64,000 nt of DNA from Rhynchopus sp. YZ270_cl-10 (Eukaryota > Euglenozoa > Diplonemea > Diplonemida > Diplonemidae). Every line of letters begins with the position of its first letter. Positions within the stretch are counted from its first letter, which is position 1. This document shows positions 33,857 through 46,100 of the stretch, piece by piece. A program made the translations under genes and the position numbers. The notes under the pieces are model-generated. The model was not told where the DNA came from, ran no database searches, and saw only the letters and a list, made by a program, of their open reading frames with translations. The stretch spans positions 372,001-436,000 of the forward strand of contig OZ037883.1 in assembly GCA_964035575.1 (NCBI GenBank). Direction: 5' to 3'.

Positions 33857-33893
33857 CGGATGACATCCGTTGAAAGTAAAAAAGAGGCTTCCC

Positions 33894-34128
33894 ATTTGAA
33901 ACAAAAACCAAAACATAACCAAGGCAACCCTCTTTTGCGCGTAAGACACAAAAAAAGAAGAAGAAGCAAAGACAAGCCCTTCAAAATACTGAAACGGATA
34001 CAAATAAAAAACTGAATCCGCGAAATCGTAAACATCTCAACACTCCAGTACAAGACGATGGTCCGGCACAACAGCCTCTCTCTCCCCCCTCCGGCCACTC
34101 CGTTTTCCCCACCGAATGGTATTCTACA
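33894..34128. other. Spacer downstream of the dynein gene
   Basis: 235 bp of A/T-rich DNA between the right end of the TIR-bounded element and the stop codon of the dynein gene. I see no gene and no feature in it. Confidence 0.4.
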
Positions 34129-37100
34129 TCACCGTTCAGTACTGTGGGGTCGTTCTAGGACTGCCCAGGCACCTGCAGTGGTCCAGGTACAAGGGAGTGC
34201 GGTGGGGAGGGGGATGGTCATGAAGACAGACTTGCGGAGGGTTGTGCGGAAGACTGCGCAGTGCCAGAGCTCGCGCTCTTCAAGAGCTTCATGGGCTTGG
34301 AGGGTGAGGACCGGGAGTGTGGAGAGGGGCTCGTTGGGGAGGGGTGTGTCGATGATATTGCGTTCGGGGTTCCACCTGCAGAGAACGGTGTTGAAGCCCC
34401 AGACGTGCACGCCGGACCGCGCTGCGATGTCAATCTTGTCAGGTGTCTTGTTGGTGACAGATGCACGGAGGTATGTGTAGCTCAGCTTGTCGTGCGGCTG
34501 CTTCTCCGACAGGACGCAAAACAAAAACCGCTTCGGCCGAAACAGCAAATGCATCATCGTCACTGTGGGCACCCTCCTCTCCTCATACTGCTTCAGAAAC
34601 TCTTTTCTGTCGTGCAGATTCTTCGCCCAGGCTGCGAGAGGCAGAGTCGTTTCAAAACCAGCCGCGACCCAAGCCTCGGGGACTACCCCCGTCTTGAGTG
34701 CACTCTGCAGCTGCTGCTCCATAGCGTGGTGTGGGTTGAGGACGTCGCGGTTGATGCGCCTGATGAGTGCGTTGTACTGTGTCAGCTCTGAGGCGAAGAA
34801 CTCTTGCATGGCGTTGACCTTTGCGTGGTGGCGGATGGCGTCGAACTCTGAGGGGAAGAGTCGGTGCAGCTGCTGTGCACTGAGGTCCGCCTCTGCTTCC
34901 TCCTGCACGTCTGGCTTGAAGAAAAAGAACTTCCGGATGCCGCTATGACGGTCTGTGGGCTCCTCCTGTATAGGGGTCACCACAGCAGCATTCACACCCG
35001 CAATCTGTAGCTCGTCGTCCCTGCTCCACTGCACCTTGTCAATGGACAGCCCAATGTTCTCCAGCGACTGTGAAGGAAGCACGCTGATCCCTATGAAGTC
35101 CGTCTGCGTCAGCTTGTGGCGTGAAAACACCTCCTCCGTCATCTCCTTCAGCGCTGCCAGGTCCATCTCCGAGGACACCAGGCCACCATAGATGTAAGAG
35201 CTGATCATCTCACGCAGGTCTTCCCAGGGAACGTGAGAGCAGGTTTGCAGCCAGTGTTGAAGGACAAAGCGGGACGTCGCAAGCTCGCGGCTGCCAAAGC
35301 AGTACGGCGCGTCGTGGAATGCAGCCGAGTACGTCAGGTTGCGTATGTAGAACGCACTGTGCAGGAAGACAATCCTGAACAGCAGTGTCTTGTACTCATG
35401 CCGGCTTGTGCTTGGGGCCTGCACAGTCGCCTCGTTCCAGGACTGCTGCAAAACGGACTTCATGCTGCACCCCGAGGAGAAGATCTTCCTGCACCCACGC
35501 AAGAAGGGGACCGGCAGCGCTGCGGTCTTGCCCACGTCTGCGGAGCAGAGGAAGAGGAAGTCATCATGCGGCGTCTTGGTGTTGAGCAGGTTCATGAGGT
35601 GGTGCAGGATAGCGGGCACGGTGTGCACGTTGCGCACGATCACACTCCCGCCGTGGAAGAAGGCACGCTTCAGGAGCTCTGCGGCGTCTGGCTCAGAGCC
35701 TCTGAGTTTGTACGTCGCGCAGAACTTGAGGCGCTTGCAGTAGGCCTCTGCCGACAGCATGAGGTCCGCCTCGTGGTCGTGCCACACCAGCACACAGGGG
35801 TTTGCCATGGGGTCCTTCAGCACGTCAGGGATGCTCACCACGGGTGGTGTTACGTACGTCTTCCCGAGCTCCGCCTTCAAGAACAGTGCGACGGCTGCCT
35901 GCAGGCGGTCCGGGCGTAGACACTTGATGAGCAGCAGACCCTTGAACAGAGAGAGCTTCTGCCACTCCCCCGGGAAGGACTCACCCTCCGCCTGTGCAAC
36001 GGTGACCCACTCCTCCCAGCGGGGGCAGCACTGCAGGTCTGTTGAGAGGCCGGAAAACTCAGTGCAGCTTTCCTCAAGCGCGACGCAGCAGCGCCACTGG
36101 TCAGAGGAGAGCCAGGTGGGGCCTGTCTCGACGAAGGGGCCAGTCTCTGCCATGACAGGGCCGTCCAGGAACACCTTGAGCAGATGGTTTGGGACACGTG
36201 TCGGCTGCTCTGCGTTGAGGATGTGCAGGCACAGCGAGGTGGCAAACATCTGCAGGTCTTTCTTCTCAATGGAGACAATCAGATCGCGGTACACATCGCA
36301 CGTAGTGTTCGCAGCCGCATACGATGCGCGTGAACTCGCAAAGTCGCCCACACCCTTCGAAAGCACGCTCGTCCCGTCCCCAACCTTCAACACCCGCGCC
36401 ACTGCCCTCGCAAACGTCAACCTAAACCAGTCAATCGAAAAGACATAATGCGGCGACACACACTCCAGCTGAAGGGCCTGCTGTATGAGGTACATGGGCC
36501 GCATCACGACAGCACTGTACTGATCACGTTCACAGGTTTGCTGCTGCAACAGCTCCTTTGCGGTGATCAGCGCTGCATTGATGTTGGCAGTGCTGTGCTT
36601 AAGCTCCTTCAGCGTTGACACAAGCTCGGGTCGATCTAGCACCTCGCCGTCAGAGACGGAGAGAGTGGCGAGAAGAGAGTCCTCGCAGGCAAGCTTTTCC
36701 ATGGTCTTCCGGTTCACGTCTTGCAGTGCGGTGATGTAGGCCACTTCCTGTTCGGGGACGACACGCTTCGTGACCTCGGAGAGCAGCATCTCCTTTAGGC
36801 TTGCTGCAGAAAGGGAAAAGTTGATGACATTGAACTTCGTCAACAGCTCGCTCGGCAGTGCCTGCGCAGGGGTGTTCGACACTGCAAAGATGCGGAATGT
36901 GTCCCTCACGATCGCCTTCTTGCCTGCCACCCATAACGACACATCCTGACTCCCTGTCACCACCAACGGAGTGTCAAGCAATAGGTCGTAACACGCTGGC
37001 AGCGGCGCCACCACATCCGTCAATATCACAACACCCCCTTTCATCACAGCTTTGAGCAGAACTTCGTGGTAGTCATTTGACTGCACCGAGGCTATGGATG

Positions 37101-40100
37101 CCGTGGGGTGGAGGTGTGTCAGCCAGCGGAGGCCTTGGCCTTGGGGATCGAGCATGAGAACGTGGCGTGAGGAGTGCGCTGCAGCGAGGGCAGAGCCTAG
37201 GGTGAAGGTGTCGGTGGGGAGGCCTCCGGTGGCCCAGTGTGCGGAGTCGGAGTGGCGGAGGAGGGGGAGGTGCGGCTGGAGGAGTGGGATGCCTGCGGTG
37301 CGGAGGCGTTGCACCCATTCGTCTCCAAGGAGCTGTGCACGGTAGTGTTCGGGAAGGCCGCCTGCGTGTGTGATGAGGGCTGCGTTCAGTGCAATGTCAC
37401 CCACCGCCCATTCCGGGTCCTTATGCAAGGATTCGCTCCACCGATCATCTTCCCCAAGTGCTCTGCTCAAGGCGTGTGCACGTTGTAGCCGTGTTCGCAT
37501 GTGCTCAGAGTTAGCAGTATGTGTCTTATATTGCTCCTCCGCAACCTCAAGGTCCTGCACCGCAGAATCAACAGCAGCCTTAAGGGTTTTCGTCTTCTCC
37601 TGCATCTTCACCAACGTCTGTTTGAAGCCCTCTACAGACCCCTTTAAATCAGCCATATTCGCTTCCTTAGGCCGTACTCTATCCCTAGATTCATGGTAAG
37701 TAACAATGTTCAGAATCCATGCGCACAACGAAGCGCAGGCAGGGGAGCGGACCAAGAGGTGGGCTGGCTGCAATTGGTATTTGTTTTCGTTCATCATTTT
37801 GGTGACGTAGTCGACCTGCATGGGGAGAAGGTTGTTCGGGTCCACCTGGACCAGTTGTTGGAGCCATTGGAGTGGGGTTTGGGTAGCCTTTTTGACTGCT
37901 GCCCAGGTTCGTTCTTTGGGGATGCGGCCGTCAGAGGCGAGCACCATTGCACCAATGCAGATGGAGACGATGTCTGCATGGGGCTTCACTAAGGAACGCA
38001 GGTCGCAGATGGCGGTCTTATCTATCTCACGGATGGCGGCAGCGGCAGCTTCGTAGAAGGGTTTGGCCATTTGGTTTTCCAGAACGATCTCGCGGTTCCC
38101 TTTCTGGTATTCTTGCGACGCAGCTTCGGTGCGTTTCTTTTGAAGCTCCTGCGCCATGGAGTGTTCGTGGTACATCCGTGTCGCCTTCTCGTGGACTTCG
38201 ACTGCACGCTCGGTGGCCTTTGCCTGCATCTTAGCGGAGGACGTTTCGGAGAGGAGATTTGCTTCAAGGACGCTGGCTTGGCCAATGGCTGCTTTGGACT
38301 TTGACAGCCCTTCGCGGATGGCGCGGGTGCGCATGTGGTCGCGTTTGGTGGTCTCCTTGAAGACTTTGCTAATACAGCGTACGAAGTCCAAGAGGGTGCG
38401 TATCGAATGGATTTCTGCAGTGCTGTGGCTGATGCTGCTGCGGTGGACGGCAACAATGAAGTCCGCAGTGGACTCGGGGTTTTTGACGCCGTTGGTGAGG
38501 CGCTCGCTTTTGAGCAGGTTGACGACGAGCTCGGTTTTGGTTGTGTCGGAGAAGCCCCGCATGCAGTATTGCTGGCAGTCGGAGAACAGCGCCGCACGTT
38601 GTTCCCTGAGGCTCTTTAAATGCGGACTGCAGACGTTGCAAATGAACACAATTTTGACGTGCCGCAGCCGCGACAGCTCTTCATAAAAATTCTGGTCCAC
38701 AACACGCGACTCCTTCACAACCAACACTTCCTTTACCTTCTTCGCCCCCGGGTCGGGCAGCTGCGTTTGGTACGATGGGCCCCCTTCGTACAATACTGCA
38801 CGAAGCTTCAGAAGCTTTATTGCTTGCAGCGCGATGTACTGCTTTCCCATTCCTCTGGGCCCTGCAAGAAGCGTCACACGCGCCTCGGTCATCAGACAAT
38901 CCGCCATACTGGTCACATGCCTCACCATCTCTGGCACACACAACGACGGATTCAACTTTCCCGTACGCGACACCGCCTCAACAGTCTCCTTCTCAGAGAT
39001 GGCAAGCTTCTCACAGGACACTGTCTGCCACATACCACGCACAATAGGCACCCAATAAACACTCCTGCCAACTCCACCTCCAGGGCTAACGGCACCCTGG
39101 GGCGCATCTCCGTCATCATTGTCATCGTCTAAGGCATGCGGGATGTAGTCGAATATGGATAAGGTGGTTTCATCCAGAGATTCGCGTAGATCAGCTACAT
39201 CTGCAGGGCGGATGAGTGTGTCGAGCACGATGCGGGAGAGTTCGTAGCGCCAGAGGGAGATGAGTTTGGAGCGTGAGGTTATTGTGGTGGAGGTGGCGGT
39301 GGAGAGGCGCTGCTGCAGCTTGGTGAGGACCTGCGCACGGTGCATTCGCATGACGGTGTGGTGCACATCGGGATCCATGCACATCACATATTGAGTAGAT
39401 GCCTTCGGTAACATTGCGGCAGCAACCAACACCTCTTCGGAAAAGGCTGAAGCAGACGGTTTGACCCGAGCAGACTCTGCAAGGCAGAAGAGTTGTGGGT
39501 CTGCTACCATGTCGTGGTTGTTCTCGGTCTCGCTAAATTGTTGTGTGATGCGTTCGCAGATGGCCATCAAAATGCTTTCCTCATCATTCAAAAACAATGC
39601 AGTAAACTGCCGGGCAGTCCTCGACGTCCCAAAGGTTTGATCCTTCGCCGAAGTAACCACAACAAAGGTGACCCCAGCGTTGATCTGCAGGCTTTCGCGG
39701 ACAGCCTCCTTGGTCGCTGCGGGGAGCGTGCTGACGTCGTCGATGTGAACCAAAACCTGGCGATCGCATGTCAACCCGGTCCATTCATTTTTGCGCGTAA
39801 GATTCGATCCTTCTACGAAGACTGTTCTCGCATTTCCCGAAGTAGGAAGAGAGGAGAGCACTGTAGAGCGGCCACACCCGGCACCTCCAATGAGACACAC
39901 AGAACGCTGCTTTGATGCCAGCAAGGCGGAGTACCCAGCGGCGAACATCTGTTCCTGTGTGAGGCCCAGGAGGTTCTGTTCAAATGCAGGGGGGATAGGA
40001 TCGCCGTAACTGAAGAGGCTGTGGTAGAAGCTCAGAAAAGTGCTGCGTGGTTCGTTGGTAGGGTCCTGAATGACAGAAGACAAAGAAAAATCGCGTCTCC

Positions 40101-43100
40101 ACCACGACAGCAGCGAAACACACTCCGTCTGCGTCGACACCTGCGCCAGCAAACTCCAAAACACAGAAATGCTGAACACCGCATCCACATTATGGTGATT
40201 CGGCTTCTTCACGCGCAACAGAAGCGACTCTATGGTGCTCTGGATTGTCTGAAGCAAATTCAGTTCACTCTGCGTCGCAAGAAACTTCCGGTGCCATTCA
40301 AACACTGCCGGCAGATGGGTGTCACATAGAAAATCTACACTCGCCGTGAACTCCTTTGGCAAAGACAATGACCAGCGGTCCTTTACGCCAAGCCAGCCTA
40401 CGTCGGTCCCTTTCAATGAAACGATGCCCACTCTGGTAGCGACAGATGGGGACAGTTCACAGAGATGTTCGCATTCGATGACGATACGGCAGCTTTTGCC
40501 TACCAGAGGTTCGCTGGCTCGTTTGTCTTCGAAGTCGAGGCTAAGGTCGTCTAACCACTGAGAAGGCGCGCCATCGAGAACTACCATCTGCTTCTTCTGC
40601 ACCGCTGCACGAAGTTGTGTATGAAAATCTGGTAGGGTAAGCACCGAGGGGAAAATCACTGTCGCCTTCGGCCAGCCCAACGCCACGACCGCAATGTTCC
40701 ACATCACTGTCTTCCCGCACCCCGGAGGGCCTATGACGCATAGTCCTCGTCGCAATGCGAGGCTTGCTACCAGCCTATTCGTCACGGCGCCAAACTCTGC
40801 CCCTTCTCCAGTGGAGTAGTTCAGCTGTGTGATGGTGTCGACGATGGGAGATGCCTTCGGCGCATTGATGCGTGAGAAGAGGGAGTGCAGAAGGTGCATC
40901 CCCACTGCCAGGTCCTCTCCGGTCAGAAGTGAGATGTGTACTAGGTGCAGTGCGCCGGTGACTGCGGATTTTTCGTTTGTGGTCTTCCAGCGTGCTCGGG
41001 AGAGGATGAGAACTGTGCGCAGGGAGGGTATGCTCCAGCTTTGATCCGGCAACAGCTCTGCCCCGTGTTCGTAGAAGGCTCCGAGTTGGGTGCCAAGGTG
41101 GCGTGCGTTCTTCATGCCAAAGGAAGCAAACGCAGTGACAGCGATGACACTCATCGAGATCTTCATAAGACAGACAGGCTGGCACAGACTCACAAACGGT
41201 GCCGGTAACGGCTTCCACCCGGTCGTATTTTTCACCATCGTCACCGCAACAACAGCCTCGGTGTGCTGTTGTCTCCGTAGCTGTAGAATTTCTGCAATGT
41301 GGTTTGCCACAAAGACCGCCTTCGGGATTGTCAACTGACACGACCTGGCGACGACCAGCCAGGAGCCGATACGCGAGGTTGTGTGGAATATCCTTGAAAC
41401 CAACTTTGCGTCCAGCGATTCGGAACACACCATGACCACCATGTGGTGCGCTAGGGTGCAGACCAGGTCGTTCACCATCTCCACTTTACCGCCTGCAGAC
41501 GGACCGAATATCGCAGGACAAGCAACAAGACGGAGCGCAACTAACATCATAGTCCGACACCTATGCGTCTCTGGTGTCGTTATGAACGGAATACCGCCAC
41601 TTGGGGAGACAAACTCATTCCCCATCTGCATTGTAAACCCAAACGGACCGTGCGCAACCGGGAGGCGCAGCTCTGTGTCCCAAGCAATGCGCAGTTGCGA
41701 CTCCCACGCAAAGTCGTTTTTGGTGGCCTTTTGTTTGGAAATCTGCTCCAACACATCGCGGTGGTGCAGCTCGAGTACTAACAACGCTGAAATCCGTTTT
41801 TTGTCATTCACATCCAACGACACCAACGTCGCCATTGAACAGATGTACGACTGCAGCCCCCCCACCCCACGCAGCACGCTCGCATGCATTCGGATCCGCG
41901 ACGTTAGGTTGCTGTGCATCATGCTAAATGCGCTGGCGTTGCCATCCTCCGCCTGGTCAAACACTGCATCAATCTCCATCGAAAACGCCATCTGCGCACA
42001 CAAAGCTACCTTCTGCGTAAACGTATTAATGCACCACTCCGATCGCGGCACGTCATTCACAATCATCCACGTCTCTTCCATATGTCTCCGCATCTTAGCA
42101 TGCACAGCATCGAGAAGACCTGCCAGATACGATTCGAGACCCCCAGATACACGAAAGGGTTCGTCAAACATAAACTTATCACTGCCATCAGAGCTTTGAA
42201 ACCCTCTAACCTCTGTATGGCATATCACCGGAAGCTCGGTATAAGAAGAGAAAATCGTTGTTGCACACCCAGGCGCAATGCATGAGAAAGACTGCAAAAC
42301 AGCATCAGGGTCCATCTCCTGGGCAATCATCTGCTTTACTTTGCGGTCCGAGACAATTCCTAGACGGGGTACACTGACAAAGCAGGAGTCCACCCGAATC
42401 TTCAATTTCCCCTCCATTTCTGCCACCATAGTGAGCACGCCTTTTGGGAGTTCTAAGAACTGCTTCATGAGGGAGAGACCTTCGAAGAAGGGGTACGGCT
42501 TGTTGGTGTCGTGTTTGCAGTGAAGCTTCGCCATTTGATTGACGTAGAGGGAGTAAAGGGCTTTGTATCCATCAGTGTAATGGTTGCATAGGCAGTAGAT
42601 TACTTCGGTCCAGATGGATTGGAGGGAGATCCAGTTGCGGAAGACGGTGAGGGTGGTGCTGAGTTTTCCCATCCAACGGTGGATTTGATGGATGTGTGGT
42701 GTGGAGGCAGGCTCGCGTTCGATGCGGTGAAGTGCAATCATATCACTTTCTGCTAAACAAATCAGTTCGTCCGCTTTCTCGACATCAAGCAACCACGTCT
42801 TTGCCCGCGACCCATTCCAACGCAAAGGAAGCGAGCGATTTGTCCACGACGCATCCACAGAGGAAACAATACTTTCAATTGCTTTCTCTTGTTCCGCTTG
42901 TTTTAGGAGAAGTTTAAGTTTTGGGGTTTCCAAGGAGATGCCGCTGTCAAGAGCACACTGCAGACGGTGTACCCCGCAGCACTTCTTATCGCATTCATCG
43001 AGAAGCGCCTTCCAATGACGTCTTCGAAACGCAGATCCGTGCAACGTCTCTAATAAAGGCAAACGGCGTTTCCATTCCTGCAGTGATTCAATGACCTCCC

Positions 43101-46100
43101 CATAGAGTTGTTGTCCCTTTACAATGACATCTCCAGTAACCAAATCTTCGTCAAGACTGCCAATGCTTTGCTTCAACTCCTCCAGACATAGTTCTGTGAA
43201 AAAGGTTTGTCCCGATTCTTTTAAACAGGAATGCGCATGGCTCACCAGATCCCACAACGTTTTTAGAGAGCAAACCACCTCCACGAACCCTGCCAAGTCT
43301 TTCGAAGGCGTTTGCGTTAAATCCAGCATGGCGCCGATTTTGAGAAGTTCGTTCTCTTCTGCGAGAAGAGCATCAGTTTCTTGACGCGCAGTGTGTAGCA
43401 TATCATAGGGATCCTTTTCAAAGAATACGATAGAGTTTGGCAGCCGCCTTGCGGAGGTGTGGACAAAGCTTGCGATGCGTTTACCAAAGAGTTCATGATC
43501 TTCGAGCCAGCGGATTACCTCCTTATCCTGGAGCCCGCTGACTGAGGAACGGAGCGTGCCTATCCGCACCTTAATCCTTGCCCATGAATCCGGAATCGCT
43601 GCGACCCGCTCCATCAACGAGAATATGACCGGTGCGGGAAGTGCATGATGCTTCTTCAACACTCTAATCAACGGTGCCAAAGGTTTGATTATATCTGCAA
43701 TCCCAACCTCCTTTGCCGATGACTCTCGGATTTCTCGCAAAGCGGTGAACAAATCAGACGGCGACTCTGCAGGGCTGTTCGAAGCCTGCAAAACGCCTTC
43801 GTACGTCATATTAAGATCCGTCTCCAACCCGAGCAACAGATCTTCAATGCCTTTGTGCGTGCTCTCGACAGCACTGTGGTACCTATTGCCTGCAAGCTGC
43901 GCGACATTGTTCTTTAGAACCTCAGAATCAACCAGGAAGAGGCGTAAGGTAAAGGAGGACGGCAGCCGGGTGAGCGCAGCGCCAATCGCCTCACAGTTCT
44001 TCAGTTGTTTGGAGAGCTGCTCCGACCTCGTCTGTTCCGGCTGTTCCATACTGCCTGAAGCACTAAACGAAAGCCTTTCACCCTTAGGAACTGCCATTTG
44101 CACACTCATTTTATTCTGCAGCTCCAACGTATGCTCCCACCTCTGGACCTGAGTATTGAAGAAAATGAGACACGAGTCTGCTTCCTCCAGCTCCTCCTTC
44201 ACGAGGCGGCCGATACTATGTACAAGACTGGCTACAGAATCCACCTTGCGTACATCCTCCGCCTCAGAGTAATACGGAAGCAGCGAAGGGTACGCGATGA
44301 TATCGTTCACTATGGCATTGGTTGCGGCTACAGCGTCGCTTTTGGGTGGGGTAAACTGAACGACACCGTCCTGGAGGCTGAGGGAAAAGGAGAGCAATGG
44401 GATGACGGCGGCCTCATCTTTGAGGAGCTGCTGTTTGAAGCGGTTTAAGCCGTTTTCGACAAGCTTTGCAGCGCCTTTACGAAGGGCGCCGATGACCTGC
44501 CTGGAGTATTCCAACCACTCCACATCCAATGCAGAAACCGCCCCCTCTTCACTTCTAAGACTGTTCAGCACATCCAAACTCCTTTCAATCAAATCCCGCG
44601 GGATCTCCCGAAGCTGCTCAAACCGCGCCTCTCTGCGTTCTTCATAAAATGCCGCCCATTCGTCTCCGAGCGTTAATGTATGGTTTCCGATGCGGGAATC
44701 AAAGGGAAATAGATTGTCAGATGCGTCAAATGCTACAAAGGCAGCGTTCATCGTTTCTAGAGGGCTGTGCAGGACACGGACAGCGCGGGAGATGCAGGAC
44801 ACCGCATCTTCACATTCTGCTATGAATTTGTCAACCTCATGCCCACCTGCCCAGGAGAGGTATTCACCAAATTTTGCAGTCCCAGAGAGGTCAAGCTCAT
44901 CAACCGTGGTTTCCATGCCAAAACCCCGCGAAAAGACTACTCCTGCATGGCGGATCTCCACATCCAACAATGTGACCCACACTGCAGGCACCTTCTGTAA
45001 ATCTGCCGCAAATTGAAAACACACCTGCTGCAACCTCTGATTCCTCCTCTGCACCGCATCCCACTGCTGCAACACATCCTCCACCGCATCTGGTATGGTA
45101 ATGTTCTTACACATTCGCTTTAGTACTAAGGCCTCCTGTACTGTTCGGACAACATTGGGGCAGAGGACGACGTGATAAGTATGAGGGCTTCCTCCGCGAC
45201 GGAGGAGTCCAGGACGCAGAGCGGAGGTGACGCCTGCTGCGTGGGAGGACCATTTTTTTATTTCGGTTTCTTTGATGGCGTGGATGAGCTCGATGAGCTC
45301 GGCGGCTTCATCGAAGAGGTGCGTGGAGGAAAGGATCTTGCGGAGCGGAGCTGGGTCGATGCGTTCGAGCAGACAGTCAGCAAGGCAGAGGAATTGTGCA
45401 CAGCGGGCTACCCCTCGAGAGAGTTTGCAGTATCCGGTGCCGTCGGTGAAAGCGCGAAGAGCCTTCCGAGAGAGGGAAAGCTCTTTTTGGAAAAGTGTGG
45501 TAGTCACCTCGCATGCACGAAACCAAGAGGTTCGGAAATATCGTCGGTCCTTCAGTGCTAAGAACGCAGCGCACACCTCGCATGCCTTAGTAAACACCGC
45601 AGTATCCGCAACAACCTCCTCCAAAAGCAGCCCCAACCGCGAATCAAAGCTTCGCACATTCTGTGCATTGCTTTTGTAAACCGCGTCAAATTTTGCCTCC
45701 GAAAGGTGAAAGAGAGTCTGCGGTTCGAATGGAATGTTCTGAATGTCTTGACGCAGTTGCAGAGCACGAGAAATATTTTTTTGAGAATTGCCATGAGGGA
45801 GGTGAGAGGCGAGTTGGGTGAAGAAGAGTGCGCGGGAGGAGAGCATTTCGTGGACGTCTCTGATGCGTTCTACGGCGCAGTCGAGCTTGACAAAGGGGGG
45901 CTTGGCGGGGCAGGTCCGGAAGAGCTTTTTCTCGAGGCGCTGGCTGAGGAACGTTTCCTTGAAGTTGCACAACACCTCCTTTGCAAAGTCCATATTGCGG
46001 ATGATCATGGAGGAAGGTGTGTCCGACAGCCATGCCGTCATCTCATCGCTGATTAGGTCGGAAAACTGCATGAACAACGCCGTCAGCCGCCCCACAGAGG

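Larger units (their letters stand above)
29100..33893. mobile_element. 4.8-kb element bounded by 37-bp perfect terminal inverted repeats
   Basis: The left end (29100-29136, GGGAAGCCTCTTTTTTACTT...) is the exact reverse complement of the right end (33857-33893). Both are flanked by ATT, a possible 3-bp target duplication. Inside lie a fold-back with arms of about 315 bp (29158-29480 and 29811-30123), a heptamer array (30286-30866), coding-like fragments (31064-31390), three 249-bp tandem repeats (31652-32398) and a second, diverged fold-back (about 32760-33840) whose right arm is related to the arm at 29900-30120. No transposase is recognisable, so it is probably a non-autonomous composite DNA element that has collected other repeats. 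Confidence 0.65.
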
